NCBI GenBank assembly: GCA_030425145.1
Contig: JAUHVK010000001.1
Coordinates: 183,007-247,006, forward strand
Direction of reading: 5' to 3'
Length of the DNA stretch: 64,000 nucleotides
Origin: Alphaproteobacteria bacterium
GTDB lineage: Bacteria > Pseudomonadota > Alphaproteobacteria > Rhodobacterales > Rhodobacteraceae
Position 1 is the first letter of the stretch, and every line of letters begins with the position of its first letter. Shown piece after piece: positions 8,155-16,552 of this stretch. A program made the translations under genes and the position numbers. Under the pieces are notes generated by a model. That model saw nothing but the letters and a program-made list of their open reading frames with translations. It made no database searches and was not told where the DNA came from.

Positions 8155-8940
8155 ATGATGGAAATGTGGCATGCAGGACTGGGATGGCCAACCGCAGCAA
8201 CGCTGCTGGCGATCAGCTTTGCCAGCTCGTTCATCACCATCGCGTTCGGCATAGGAGGAGGTGCGGTGATGCTCGCCGTTCTGGCGACGCTTTTGCCGGC
8301 TGCCGCCATCGTCCCGGTGCATGGGTTGGTGCAACTCGGATCGAATGCCGGGCGCGCAGCGATCATGACACGCTACATGCGGTTCGACCTGCTCGGCCCG
8401 TTTGCCCTTGGCGCAGTCATCGGCATTCTTCTTGGAGGCTCGGTCGTTGTGCAGCTTGAGCCCGGCTGGATACAGATCGGCGTGGGGCTGTTCATCCTGT
8501 GGTCCGTGGTTGCCAGCCCACCTGCATTCTTGCGCAGGTCCGGCATGATCACCGGCGTGTTTTCCAGCTTCCTGACCATGTTTTTCGGTGGAACAGGGCC
8601 GTTTGTGGCGACCTACGTCAAGGCGCAAGACCTTGAACGCCACGCCCATGTTGCCACCCATGCAATGTTCATGACCTTGCAGCACCTGCTCAAGACCGTG
8701 GCCTTTGGCGTTCTCGGGTTTGCCTTCAGCGCCTGGGCGGGCCTCATCGTGCTGCTGATTGCTGCAGGCGTTCTGGGAACCTTCGCCGGGCGCGTGATGC
8801 TGGCACGGATTGACGATCGCCGCTTCAGGATTGTGCTGAATGTCATTCTTAGCCTGCTTGCCGCGCGGCTCATCTACGCCGGGGTTGTCGACATTTTCTT
8901 CGCCGAAGCGGCCCCACTGGCGACAGGAGGACGTGACTAA
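8155..8940 (+). CDS. TauE/SafE family sulfite/organic anion exporter
   Basis: A 261-residue inner-membrane protein with seven to eight helices. Two TauE repeats are visible, with the first glycine-rich segment FGIGGGAVMLAVLATLLP and the second SSFLTMFFGGTGPFVATYVKA. Family members export sulfite or sulfo-acids, or move other organic anions. The ATG at 8155 begins one base after the upstream stop, so it is translationally coupled to the Pht5-like gene. A longer in-frame start would overlap that gene by more than 100 bases and is rejected. Its presence may mean that a sulfonated substrate is degraded, but it is not proof. Confidence 0.82.
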   Translation: MMEMWHAGLGWPTAATLLAISFASSFITIAFGIGGGAVMLAVLATLLPAAAIVPVHGLVQLGSNAGRAAIMTRYMRFDLLGPFALGAVIGILLGGSVVVQLEPGWIQIGVGLFILWSVVASPPAFLRRSGMITGVFSSFLTMFFGGTGPFVATYVKAQDLERHAHVATHAMFMTLQHLLKTVAFGVLGFAFSAWAGLIVLLIAAGVLGTFAGRVMLARIDDRRFRIVLNVILSLLAARLIYAGVVDIFFAEAAPLATGGRD

Positions 8941-9019
8941 CCCGCAGAGAAACTGCGCGATCTTTGCGGAAGACCATCAACAGCGCGTGCGAACTGGAAC
9001 ATGAAAACGGGAGGAAACC

Positions 9020-10021
9020 ATGTCCATGAAACCGATGATCACCCGCCGGACCCTGCTTGGTACAGGTGCCGCTGCTGCGTCGCTCACGCTTGCCTCACCC
9101 GGCTTGCTCCACGCCAGCACCTTCCCCGAGCGGAATATCAACGTATACGTTCCGACCGCGGAAGGTGGCGGTGCTGACCGCAATTTCCGTGCGTTCTCAA
9201 GCGTTTGGAAAGGTAAGCTGGGCACTGACTTCGAACCTGGCTTCTATCCGGGCGCGTCGGGCCGTGTGGGCTATGAGATCTACATGGGGAAAGCCGACGC
9301 CGACTGCTACAACCTCATCTTCGGCAACATGGGCCCCGAGGTCCTGAACTGGGCCATGCAGGCGCCCAGCTTTGACGTGAACGATTACTTCTACTTCGGT
9401 CAGGTCGACAAAGACCCCTGCTGTCTGTTCGTTGGCGCTGAAAGCCCGCTGAAGACGATGGATGACATCATTGCAGCGGCCAAGACACGCCGCCTGAATG
9501 TCGGCACGAGCCGCATGGCGCACCCGGCATCCATTGGTTTGTTGGCTCTGGGCGACAAGCTTGGCATCGACTTCAATCTGATCCCACTTCAGGGCGGCAA
9601 GGGCACCGTCGCCGGTGCTGTCACGGGCGAGGTCGACTTCTCGGTTCTGACATCCGGCTCCGTGATCGCTGCGGGCGACAGCGTGAAAACGCTGCTGGTA
9701 TTTGGCAACAACATCGTCGGCGAAGCGCTCGACAATGCGCCTAGCATCAATGACGCCTACGACATGGACTTGCCCGAAATGCTGTCGGCGCGCGCATTTG
9801 GCATCCACAAAAAAGCCGCAGACGACCATCCGGATCGATTCGAAGTACTGACAAGCACGTTCAAGGAAACCTTCGACGATCCGGCACTGATGGACGCCTA
9901 CATCGCCAGCAAGGGCCAGCCGGAATACCTGCAATATGCGGGTGTCGAGGAATGCGAAGCCTTCAAACAAGCCATGCTTGAAATGGGTGCGCGCTACAAG
10001 TCGCTGCTCAGCGGCGCGTAA
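9020..10021 (+). CDS. tctC: Tripartite tricarboxylate transporter substrate-binding protein (TctC/Bug family)
   Basis: A 333-residue periplasmic receptor of the TTT system. A twin-arginine-type leader (ITRRTLLGTGAAAASLTLASP) precedes the mature protein, which starts like other Bug proteins (FPERNINVYVPTAEGGGADRNFRAF). The GGGKGT-like segment LQGGKGTVAGAVTGEVDFSV is the usual ligand-domain motif. GGGAGGAAACC lies before the ATG. TctB and TctA follow, so the system is complete. Bug proteins bind carboxylates such as citrate, phthalate or terephthalate. Confidence 0.85.
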   Translation: MSMKPMITRRTLLGTGAAAASLTLASPGLLHASTFPERNINVYVPTAEGGGADRNFRAFSSVWKGKLGTDFEPGFYPGASGRVGYEIYMGKADADCYNLIFGNMGPEVLNWAMQAPSFDVNDYFYFGQVDKDPCCLFVGAESPLKTMDDIIAAAKTRRLNVGTSRMAHPASIGLLALGDKLGIDFNLIPLQGGKGTVAGAVTGEVDFSVLTSGSVIAAGDSVKTLLVFGNNIVGEALDNAPSINDAYDMDLPEMLSARAFGIHKKAADDHPDRFEVLTSTFKETFDDPALMDAYIASKGQPEYLQYAGVEECEAFKQAMLEMGARYKSLLSGA

Positions 10022-10029
10022 AGCGCATC

Positions 10030-10060
10030 GGCCCGGCAGCAAAGAGGCACCTACCGGGCC
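10030..10060 (+). terminator. Hairpin between tctC and tctB
   Basis: GGCCCGG pairs with CCGGGCC across a 17-base loop that can add a short inner pair. It follows the tctC stop by 8 bases and has no T run, so it probably protects the message or attenuates transcription rather than ending it. Confidence 0.4.
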
Positions 10061-10095
10061 AACTCTTCCATTTCGCATACAGGGACGCAGACATC

Positions 10096-10608
10096 ATGTC
10101 ATCGGAGCACCATAAACCGCCACGCCAACTTGGCGGTGAGCTTGTGATCCCCATCCTTGCGGTGGGTTTCACGATTTACTTCTTCTCGACGATTTGGAAC
10201 TCGCCTTGGACTGCGAAGGTCAGCGCGTTCATGGTAGGCGGTGTTCTTCTTCTGGTCTGCACGATTTTCTTCGTGCGCTGCGTGTTCTGGCTCAACCGGG
10301 GTGAAGGAACCCTGAGTTTTGGCAATCTGTTCACCATGGACGATATCCGGTCCGGTCGGATCGGCCTGTTGGCCAGTACGGTTGGTTATGTGTTGTTCAT
10401 CGACAGGCTGGGGTTCACCCTGACGACGTTTCTGTTTCTGGCGATCAGTATGATGATCCTGTCCAAAGGCAGGAATGCGGCCTTCATCACGGTAATCTCT
10501 GGCGCGATGGCGCTGACCGGATGGGCGGTCTTCATCTGGGCTTTCGACACGCGCTTTCCGCGCGGTTGGTTCGAAACCACTATGAAAGTGGTGTTGGCCA
10601 ATGGATAG
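10096..10608 (+). CDS. tctB: Tripartite tricarboxylate transporter small membrane subunit (TctB)
   Basis: A 170-residue membrane protein with four predicted helices, the usual size and topology of TctB. Helix segments are ELVIPILAVGFTIYFFSTIW, VSAFMVGGVLLLVCTIFFV, IGLLASTVGYVLFIDRLGFT and AFITVISGAMALTGWAVFIW. It lies between tctC and tctA and overlaps the tctA start by 8 bases. TctB sequences are poorly conserved, so the call rests on size, topology and position. Confidence 0.82.
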   Translation: MSSEHHKPPRQLGGELVIPILAVGFTIYFFSTIWNSPWTAKVSAFMVGGVLLLVCTIFFVRCVFWLNRGEGTLSFGNLFTMDDIRSGRIGLLASTVGYVLFIDRLGFTLTTFLFLAISMMILSKGRNAAFITVISGAMALTGWAVFIWAFDTRFPRGWFETTMKVVLANG

Positions 10609-12115
10609 CGGTACGGCTTCGATCCTGGTCGAAGTGTTCTTCGAAACACTTGGCTATTGGTACATTATCATCCCGACGATTTTCCTCGGACTGATCGTTG
10701 GCGGCATTCCCGGTTTTTCCGCTGCAAACACCATCATCATCCTGATGCCCCTGACCCTCGCGCTCGATCTGCAATCCGGCCTGATCTTCATGATCTCGCT
10801 CTACTGCGCGGCACGCATGGGTGCGGGTATTCCGGCGATTCTTGTTAATATCCCGGGTACAGCGGGTGCTGCGGCCACGCCGCTGGATGGCTATCCGATG
10901 GCGAAGCAGGGCAAAGGACAGCAGGCGCTTGCGATTTCCTTTGTCGCCTCCTGCATCGGCGGTCTGCTCACAACGATGCTAGCGCTGGCGACCATGCCGA
11001 TCCTCGCGCGAGTCGGGTTCTACATGCACTCGGTTGAGATGATCGTTGTCATGCTCTTCGGCATCTCGCTGATTGCGTCGATCGCGGCACAGGACATGAT
11101 CAAAGGCCTGATAGCGGGGTTTCTCGGTCTGATGATCGGCTCCATCGGCACCGATGTGGTCTATGCGACACCGCGCGGAACCTTCGGGTTCTTAGAACTT
11201 TATGACGGCGTACCGTTGATCCCGGCTCTGGTCGGTCTGTTCGCGGTGTCCGAAGCCTTCGTCATCATAGAGAAACGTGTGATCGTGAACCATGATGGTG
11301 AACCGAAAGCGCCGAACTGGCATGACACGTTAGAAGGCGTGCAGATCGCGCTCAAACGCTGGGTTCACATTGTCTGGACCTCTTTGATCGGCCTTGTGAT
11401 TGGTGTCATCCCCGGCGCAGGCGCGTCGATTGCCAGCTTTGTGGCTTATCAACAGTCGCGGAGTTTTTCGAATACCCCTGAGAAATACGGCACTGGTCAC
11501 CCGGAAGGCCTGATCGCTCCGGAATCTGCCAACAATGGCGTGACTTCTGGGACACTAGTTCCGCTTCTCGTGCTTGGCATCCCCGGTGGTGCAACGGCGG
11601 CGATCATGCTCGTGGTGATGCAGTTTCACGGTGTCAGCTTTGGCCCGTCTCTTTTTGAGAACCAGCCCAAGGTGGGTTACGGCATGTTCATGGCGATGGC
11701 GATCAGCTACGTCTTCATGTTCCTGACGATTCTGCCACTCAGCCGGTACATGAGTCATGTGACGACAATCCCGACGATCTACCTCGCGCCGATGATCATC
11801 AGCTTCACGTTGGTGGGTGGTTTCGTTCCGCGTGAGTACATGTTCGACATGTACCTTGCCTTGGCCTTTGGCATCTTGGGCTACATCGCAAGACGCACAG
11901 GATACCACGTCGCGGCGATCCTGATCGGGGTCATTCTTGGGCCGCTTCTGGAAAAGTACTTCCTCTGGTCACTCAAGAAATCGGACGGCGACATCATGGT
12001 GCTGTTCTCGTCCACGCTGGGCAACATCCTTTGGGTGGCTTTTGCTCTGTCAATCATCCTGCCCATCGTCTTTGGCATGAGGCGCAAACGCAAACTCGAG
12101 GTGCCTGCGGAATGA
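10601..12115 (+). CDS. tctA: Tripartite tricarboxylate transporter large permease (TctA)
   Basis: A 504-residue permease with about 12 membrane segments. TctA hallmarks are seen: GLIVGGIPGFSAANTIIILMPLT near residue 27, NIPGTAGAAATPLDGYPMAKQG near residue 85, and in the second half GVIPGAGASIASFVAYQQSR and ESANNGVTSGTLVPLLVLGIPGGATAAIML. It forms the sodium- or proton-driven channel with TctB. The stop overlaps the next start (ATGA), so the beta-propeller gene is translationally coupled to it. Confidence 0.92.
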   Translation: MDSGTASILVEVFFETLGYWYIIIPTIFLGLIVGGIPGFSAANTIIILMPLTLALDLQSGLIFMISLYCAARMGAGIPAILVNIPGTAGAAATPLDGYPMAKQGKGQQALAISFVASCIGGLLTTMLALATMPILARVGFYMHSVEMIVVMLFGISLIASIAAQDMIKGLIAGFLGLMIGSIGTDVVYATPRGTFGFLELYDGVPLIPALVGLFAVSEAFVIIEKRVIVNHDGEPKAPNWHDTLEGVQIALKRWVHIVWTSLIGLVIGVIPGAGASIASFVAYQQSRSFSNTPEKYGTGHPEGLIAPESANNGVTSGTLVPLLVLGIPGGATAAIMLVVMQFHGVSFGPSLFENQPKVGYGMFMAMAISYVFMFLTILPLSRYMSHVTTIPTIYLAPMIISFTLVGGFVPREYMFDMYLALAFGILGYIARRTGYHVAAILIGVILGPLLEKYFLWSLKKSDGDIMVLFSSTLGNILWVAFALSIILPIVFGMRRKRKLEVPAE

Positions 12116-13371
12116 AACGCGAAGTCGAATACGAGCTGTCACGCAATATCCGTCGTGTGGGACATCTGGACACCCAAGGCGGTGGCGAAGTGGTGGTGCG
12201 GGACGGTTACGCCTATGTCGGCCACATGAAACCGCCGATGGGCACGTCGATCATCGACGTATCGGACCCCACCAGTCCCAAAGTGGTGTCCCATGTTGCC
12301 CCGCCGGATGAGTGGTCGCACACCCACAAGGTAAAAGTGGTTGGTAATCTCATGATCACCAATGTCGAAATGGACCGGCGGCATTTCCTGCGCAAGGGCG
12401 ACAAGATTGCCGGGTTGCGGGCAGAAGGGCTATCCGACGACCAGATCGCAGAGCGCCTTGCAGTAAAGCCTTCCGACATCCCGGTTCTCGAAGAGGCAGT
12501 GGAGCGCGGCTATCACAGCGGCGGATTCCGCGTCTGGGACGTATCGGACAAGACCGCGCCAAAGCTGCTGTCCTACGTCAAGACCTACGGGTTCGGCGTG
12601 CACCGCTTCGATATGGATGCGAACTACGCCTACATCTCGACCGAGATGGAGGGCTATGTCGGCAATATCCTTGTCATCTACGATCTCGCCGATCCGACCA
12701 ATCCAACCGAAGTGTCGCGCTGGCATATGACGGGGCAGCATGTGGCGAATGGTGAAACGCCCACAGGTGTCGGCTACAGTCACCGCTTGCACCACGCTAT
12801 GCGCTGCGGAGATGAGCTTTGGGCCGCGGTCTGGCACACTGGTATTCGGGTGTTGGATGCCAGTGACATCACAAAACCGACGCTCAAGGGCAGCTACCGC
12901 TTTCCAAAAGCCATTCCCGAGCCGACGCATACCGTTATGCCGCTGGAACAGACCATCAACGGCAGGCGCTACGCCATCGCCATCGATGAAGAGCATGACC
13001 ACATGCCGGGCCGCTTGCATGGATTCATTTGGGTCATTGACGTCACCGACCTGAACAACATGGAACCTGTCGCGGCATGGGATCTTTCGGAACGCTTCTG
13101 CCCGTGGGTTGGCGAAGAGGGTGTGCGTTTTGGCGGGCACCAATACCAAGAGAAACTGGACAGCACATTGATCTACGCAACCTGGTTCGCGGGCGGGTTG
13201 CGTGTGCTCGACGTGGCCGACCCGCACCTGCCGGTAGAGGTGGCGCATTTCATGGAACCCGGTCCCTCGGGTGCTCCGCCGCAATCGAACGATGTGGATG
13301 TCGATGACAAAGGGCTGATCTACGTGCTCGACCGCAACCGTGGCCTCGATATTCTGGAGATGACCCTGTGA
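12112..13371 (+). CDS. LVIVD-repeat beta-propeller protein
   Basis: A 419-residue protein with about six to seven repeats of the LVIVD type, each ending in a strand such as TSIIDVSDPTSPKVVSH, GFRVWDVSDKTAPKLLSY, ILVIYDLADPTNPTEVSRW, GIRVLDASDITKPTLKG, FIWVIDVTDLNNMEPVAAW and GLRVLDVADPHLPVEVAHF. These build a beta-propeller. No signal peptide is visible. Histidine-rich stretches (YSHRLHHAMRCGDELWAAVWHTG; EEHDHMPGRLHG) may bind metal or a ligand. It is coupled to tctA (ATGA overlap) and to the OsmC gene (4-base overlap), so it works in the same pathway, perhaps as a lactonase-like or selenium-binding-protein-like enzyme. The exact function is unknown. Confidence 0.75.
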   Translation: MKREVEYELSRNIRRVGHLDTQGGGEVVVRDGYAYVGHMKPPMGTSIIDVSDPTSPKVVSHVAPPDEWSHTHKVKVVGNLMITNVEMDRRHFLRKGDKIAGLRAEGLSDDQIAERLAVKPSDIPVLEEAVERGYHSGGFRVWDVSDKTAPKLLSYVKTYGFGVHRFDMDANYAYISTEMEGYVGNILVIYDLADPTNPTEVSRWHMTGQHVANGETPTGVGYSHRLHHAMRCGDELWAAVWHTGIRVLDASDITKPTLKGSYRFPKAIPEPTHTVMPLEQTINGRRYAIAIDEEHDHMPGRLHGFIWVIDVTDLNNMEPVAAWDLSERFCPWVGEEGVRFGGHQYQEKLDSTLIYATWFAGGLRVLDVADPHLPVEVAHFMEPGPSGAPPQSNDVDVDDKGLIYVLDRNRGLDILEMTL

Positions 13372-13847
13372 GCGACCCCGACCTTTTACCACCAAGCGTT
13401 GATCCAAACACCAAAGCGCTGGGCATCCGTCGCGTCAGTGCGCGGAACGAGGCGTCAACCCGGTCGGTGATGATGGTGCGCGATCACATCGTCATCACGG
13501 ACGAGAAGGAATCGAACACCGGGCCGACCCCGCTTGAAATGACGCTGTCGTCGCTTCTCGGGTGCGAAGGCGTCATCATCAATCGCTGCGCCGAGGCGAT
13601 GCAGTTTTCCTACACTGCCGTCGATATGGAAGCCGATGGCGAGGTCGATCAGCGTGGCAGTCGCGGCGTACAGGGGGTGCGGCCTTACTTCAATTGGGTC
13701 AAACTCTGCATTCGCGTACACACCGACGAACCGCAGGATCGGTTTGATCGGTTGACCCGAAATGTCGAATACCGCTGCCCAGTGATGAACCTGTTCAAAT
13801 CGGCAGATGTGGACGTTGAGATCAAATGGGAGCGCGTCACGCCTTGA
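13368..13847 (+). CDS. OsmC family protein
   Basis: A 159-residue OsmC/Ohr-fold protein. The two conserved cysteines that reduce peroxides in this family are present, in LLGCEGVIINRC and EYRCPVMNLFKSAD. OsmC proteins are thiol peroxidases, but fused or clustered forms also occur beside molybdenum hydroxylases, where the role is unclear. The GTG start overlaps the preceding stop by 4 bases, and its end overlaps the 2Fe-2S subunit start, so it is translated as part of one operon. Confidence 0.8.
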   Translation: MSDPDLLPPSVDPNTKALGIRRVSARNEASTRSVMMVRDHIVITDEKESNTGPTPLEMTLSSLLGCEGVIINRCAEAMQFSYTAVDMEADGEVDQRGSRGVQGVRPYFNWVKLCIRVHTDEPQDRFDRLTRNVEYRCPVMNLFKSADVDVEIKWERVTP

Positions 13848-14299
13848 GTCTGAGATTAACGATCAACGGAACCCGCCACGACATCACGTCCGACCCGGAT
13901 ACACCGCTGGTCTACGTCCTGCGGGATGAACTGAAGATGAAAGGCACGAAGCTCGGCTGTGGGCTCGAACAATGCGGCGCTTGTGCGGTGTTGGTCGATG
14001 GCAAGGTTGTGCTGTCCTGCGTGACGCCAGTTGAGGTTTTCGACGGTCAGGCGATCACCACTATTGAAGGCATCGCTGACACCGAGGTCGGGCAGCGCGT
14101 GCAGCAAGCTTTTGTCAAAGAGACCGCAGCGCAGTGTGGTTACTGCACCTCCGGTCTCGTGATCGCCGCAACGGCTCTGTTGTCGGAAGATGCTGCGCCG
14201 GATGAGGAAACGACAAAGACAGCGCTGACCCCGCATCTTTGTCGCTGCGGTTCGCACCCACGTGTGCTCAAGGCGATCAAAGAGGCGGCGTCGACATGA
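13844..14299 (+). CDS. Molybdenum hydroxylase 2Fe-2S small subunit (IorA/xanthine dehydrogenase type)
   Basis: A 151-residue iron-sulfur subunit. The plant-type ferredoxin cluster is at LGCGLEQCGACAVLVDGKVVLSC and the helical second cluster at CGYCTSG...HLCRCGSHPRV, giving the eight expected cysteines. It passes electrons from the molybdopterin subunit encoded next. I chose the TTG at 13844, overlapping the OsmC stop as TTGA and preceded by GGGAG, because it gives the usual N-terminus (MSLRLTINGTRHDI); an ATG at 13826 is in frame and possible. No FAD subunit is encoded nearby, as in isoquinoline 1-oxidoreductase. Confidence 0.85.
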   Translation: MSLRLTINGTRHDITSDPDTPLVYVLRDELKMKGTKLGCGLEQCGACAVLVDGKVVLSCVTPVEVFDGQAITTIEGIADTEVGQRVQQAFVKETAAQCGYCTSGLVIAATALLSEDAAPDEETTKTALTPHLCRCGSHPRVLKAIKEAAST

Positions 14300-16395
14300 G
14301 CCTTGATGCGTATCCGAAGGTGTCGGACTGGATCACGGTCGAGGATAGCCAGTTTCTAGTCCACACAGGTAAGGTGGATATTGGGCAGCGTATCTCGACC
14401 GCGCTTCTTCGGATTGTTCAGGAAGAACTTGCCCTGCCGCTGTCTTTCGTCGACATCGCACCGGTGCGTACTGGCACCGCTCCAGACGAAGGGATCACGT
14501 CTGGAAGCAACTCCATCGAACAATCTGGTCGCGCCGTGGCATCTGCCGCCGCCACTCTTCGGAAGCATCTGATGGACGCGGCGGTGGCCCAGCATGGTGG
14601 CATGCTCGCTGACTGGTCGCTGCTGGATGGCTACATTCAAAGAGGCGGGACGAACCTTCGCATCGCTTTGACCGAAATTGCCCGCGACCTTCCGCCGGAT
14701 CTGCGCGTCGATCCCAGCTTGCCGAGACATATTGGAAGCAGTGCTCCAACCGCAGCGATGCGGGGTATTGCCGAGATGGTAGAGGGGCGTTTTACCTTTC
14801 TGCATGACTTGGACCTGCCGGGCATGTGGCACGCCCGCCGTGTCAGTCCTCCGCACGCGCGAGCGAAGCTGCGTGAGATCGAACAGACCGCAATCGAGCG
14901 GGTCACGGCCAAGAGGCTGAGGATCGTTCGTGACGGCAGCTTTCTTGCCGTGGCCGGCCCGCGCGAATGGGACGTTGTCAAAGCGGCCACCACTCTTGGA
15001 CTTGCCTGTAGCTGGGACGTAGGCGACGGCTTTCCTGAAACCGACGTGTTCGCGCAACTCGTTCCAGAAAACGCCCAGCGCTTCCCAGTAATAAAAGGAA
15101 CGCCGCAAAAAGCTCCTGTACCCGATCCGGTTCCCGCGCCCGACCTCAGTGCTCGGTTTGAGCGCCCGTACCAAATGCACGGGGCACTGGCTCCGTCGGC
15201 TGCTCTGGCCGAATGGACAGGGGATCGCCTTATTCTGAAGAGTCATAGCCAAGGCATCTATCCGTTGCGTCAAGCGATTGCCGACAGTCTTGATCTGCCG
15301 CTGGAGCAGATCGAGATCACTCATGTCCCCGGCTCCGGCTGTTACGGCCATAACGGTGCCGACGATGCGGCCTATGAGGCCGCGCTGATCGCGGTGGCGC
15401 TTCCCGACACGCCGATCCTGCTCAAGTGGACGCGCGAGGATGAACACGCGTGGGAGCCCTACGCTCCGGCAATGGCGGTTCAGGTCGATGCAACCTTGTC
15501 AGACGGTCGCATCACGACCCTGTCTGCCGAAGCCTTCAGCGACACCCATCGCGGTCGCCCCCGTCCCGGTCCGAACCGTGCGGGACCCGCCAAACTGCTG
15601 GCCAACCGTTTCCACGAGTACGCGATGGATCCCTATGTTGCGCCTCCAAATATGGGCACGCATGGGGGGATGCACCGCAACCTTGATCCAATCTACGATT
15701 TTCCGGAAACCCGTCTGGTTAAGAACCTGGTCCAAGGGCTGCCTCACCGGACGTCCGCAATGCGCTGCCTCGGGGCTGTTGCCAATATCTTTGCGCTGGA
15801 AAGCCTGATGGACGAGGCCGCGGACAGCGCGGGGGTCGAGCCGATCACCTTTCGCCGGAGGCAACTAAGCGACACCCGCGCAATTGCCGTGCTGGACGAA
15901 CTCGAGCGCCGGTTGCCCTCACCTGGTGAAGGCGTCGGACGCGGTATCGCCTACGCGCAATACAAGAACGCCATGACTCGTGTTGGCATCGCTGTGGACC
16001 TGACTGTAACAGACGCCGCCGCAGTCGTCCTTGAACGCGTGACGCTTGTTGCCGACGCAGGTCGGGTGATCGACCCGGATGGCCTGACGGCTCAACTGGA
16101 AGGCGGTGTCATGCAGGCCGCGAGTTGGGCGCTCTACGAAGAGGTAACCTGGGATCGGGACGGCATTACCTCGCGTGATTGGGACAGCTACCCGGTGATC
16201 CGCTTCGACAATGTGCCTGCATTTGACATCACACTGCTCGACGCGCCGCAAAGCCCGTCCGTTGGTGCAGGCGAAGCATCGCCGGGGCCAACGGTCGCTG
16301 CAATTGCAAACGCCATCTTCCACTGCACCGGGCTGAGGCTGCGCCGGATGCCTTTCACTCCGGATGCGTTGACCCGCGCTGCCTTGGCCACTTGA
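14296..16395 (+). CDS. Molybdenum hydroxylase large subunit (IorB-like, molybdopterin-binding)
   Basis: A 699-residue molybdopterin subunit of the xanthine dehydrogenase family, closest in layout to isoquinoline 1-oxidoreductase beta subunit. Seen are HTGKVDIGQRISTALLRIVQEELAL (start of the first cofactor domain), GSGCYGHNGADDAAYEAALIA, and the C-terminal GAGEASPGPTVAAIANA, which carries the catalytic base glutamate. The enzyme hydroxylates an N-heterocycle or aldehyde using water. The ATG at 14296 overlaps the small-subunit stop (ATGA). No Tat leader is visible, so it is cytoplasmic. Substrate is inferred only by family. Confidence 0.85.
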   Translation: MSLDAYPKVSDWITVEDSQFLVHTGKVDIGQRISTALLRIVQEELALPLSFVDIAPVRTGTAPDEGITSGSNSIEQSGRAVASAAATLRKHLMDAAVAQHGGMLADWSLLDGYIQRGGTNLRIALTEIARDLPPDLRVDPSLPRHIGSSAPTAAMRGIAEMVEGRFTFLHDLDLPGMWHARRVSPPHARAKLREIEQTAIERVTAKRLRIVRDGSFLAVAGPREWDVVKAATTLGLACSWDVGDGFPETDVFAQLVPENAQRFPVIKGTPQKAPVPDPVPAPDLSARFERPYQMHGALAPSAALAEWTGDRLILKSHSQGIYPLRQAIADSLDLPLEQIEITHVPGSGCYGHNGADDAAYEAALIAVALPDTPILLKWTREDEHAWEPYAPAMAVQVDATLSDGRITTLSAEAFSDTHRGRPRPGPNRAGPAKLLANRFHEYAMDPYVAPPNMGTHGGMHRNLDPIYDFPETRLVKNLVQGLPHRTSAMRCLGAVANIFALESLMDEAADSAGVEPITFRRRQLSDTRAIAVLDELERRLPSPGEGVGRGIAYAQYKNAMTRVGIAVDLTVTDAAAVVLERVTLVADAGRVIDPDGLTAQLEGGVMQAASWALYEEVTWDRDGITSRDWDSYPVIRFDNVPAFDITLLDAPQSPSVGAGEASPGPTVAAIANAIFHCTGLRLRRMPFTPDALTRAALAT

Positions 16396-16552
16396 CGTGG
16401 ATTACAGCTGCCCGCTGCAACATCCGGTTGGCCGGCTTGGGCATCATAGAACGAAGCCCCACCGGGTTGAAAAAATGTGATGGTCGCTGGAGGTTTACCC
16501 AGTATTCCGCCACACAAACCGTCAACAGAGTTCCGTTCAAAAAGAGGCCCGC

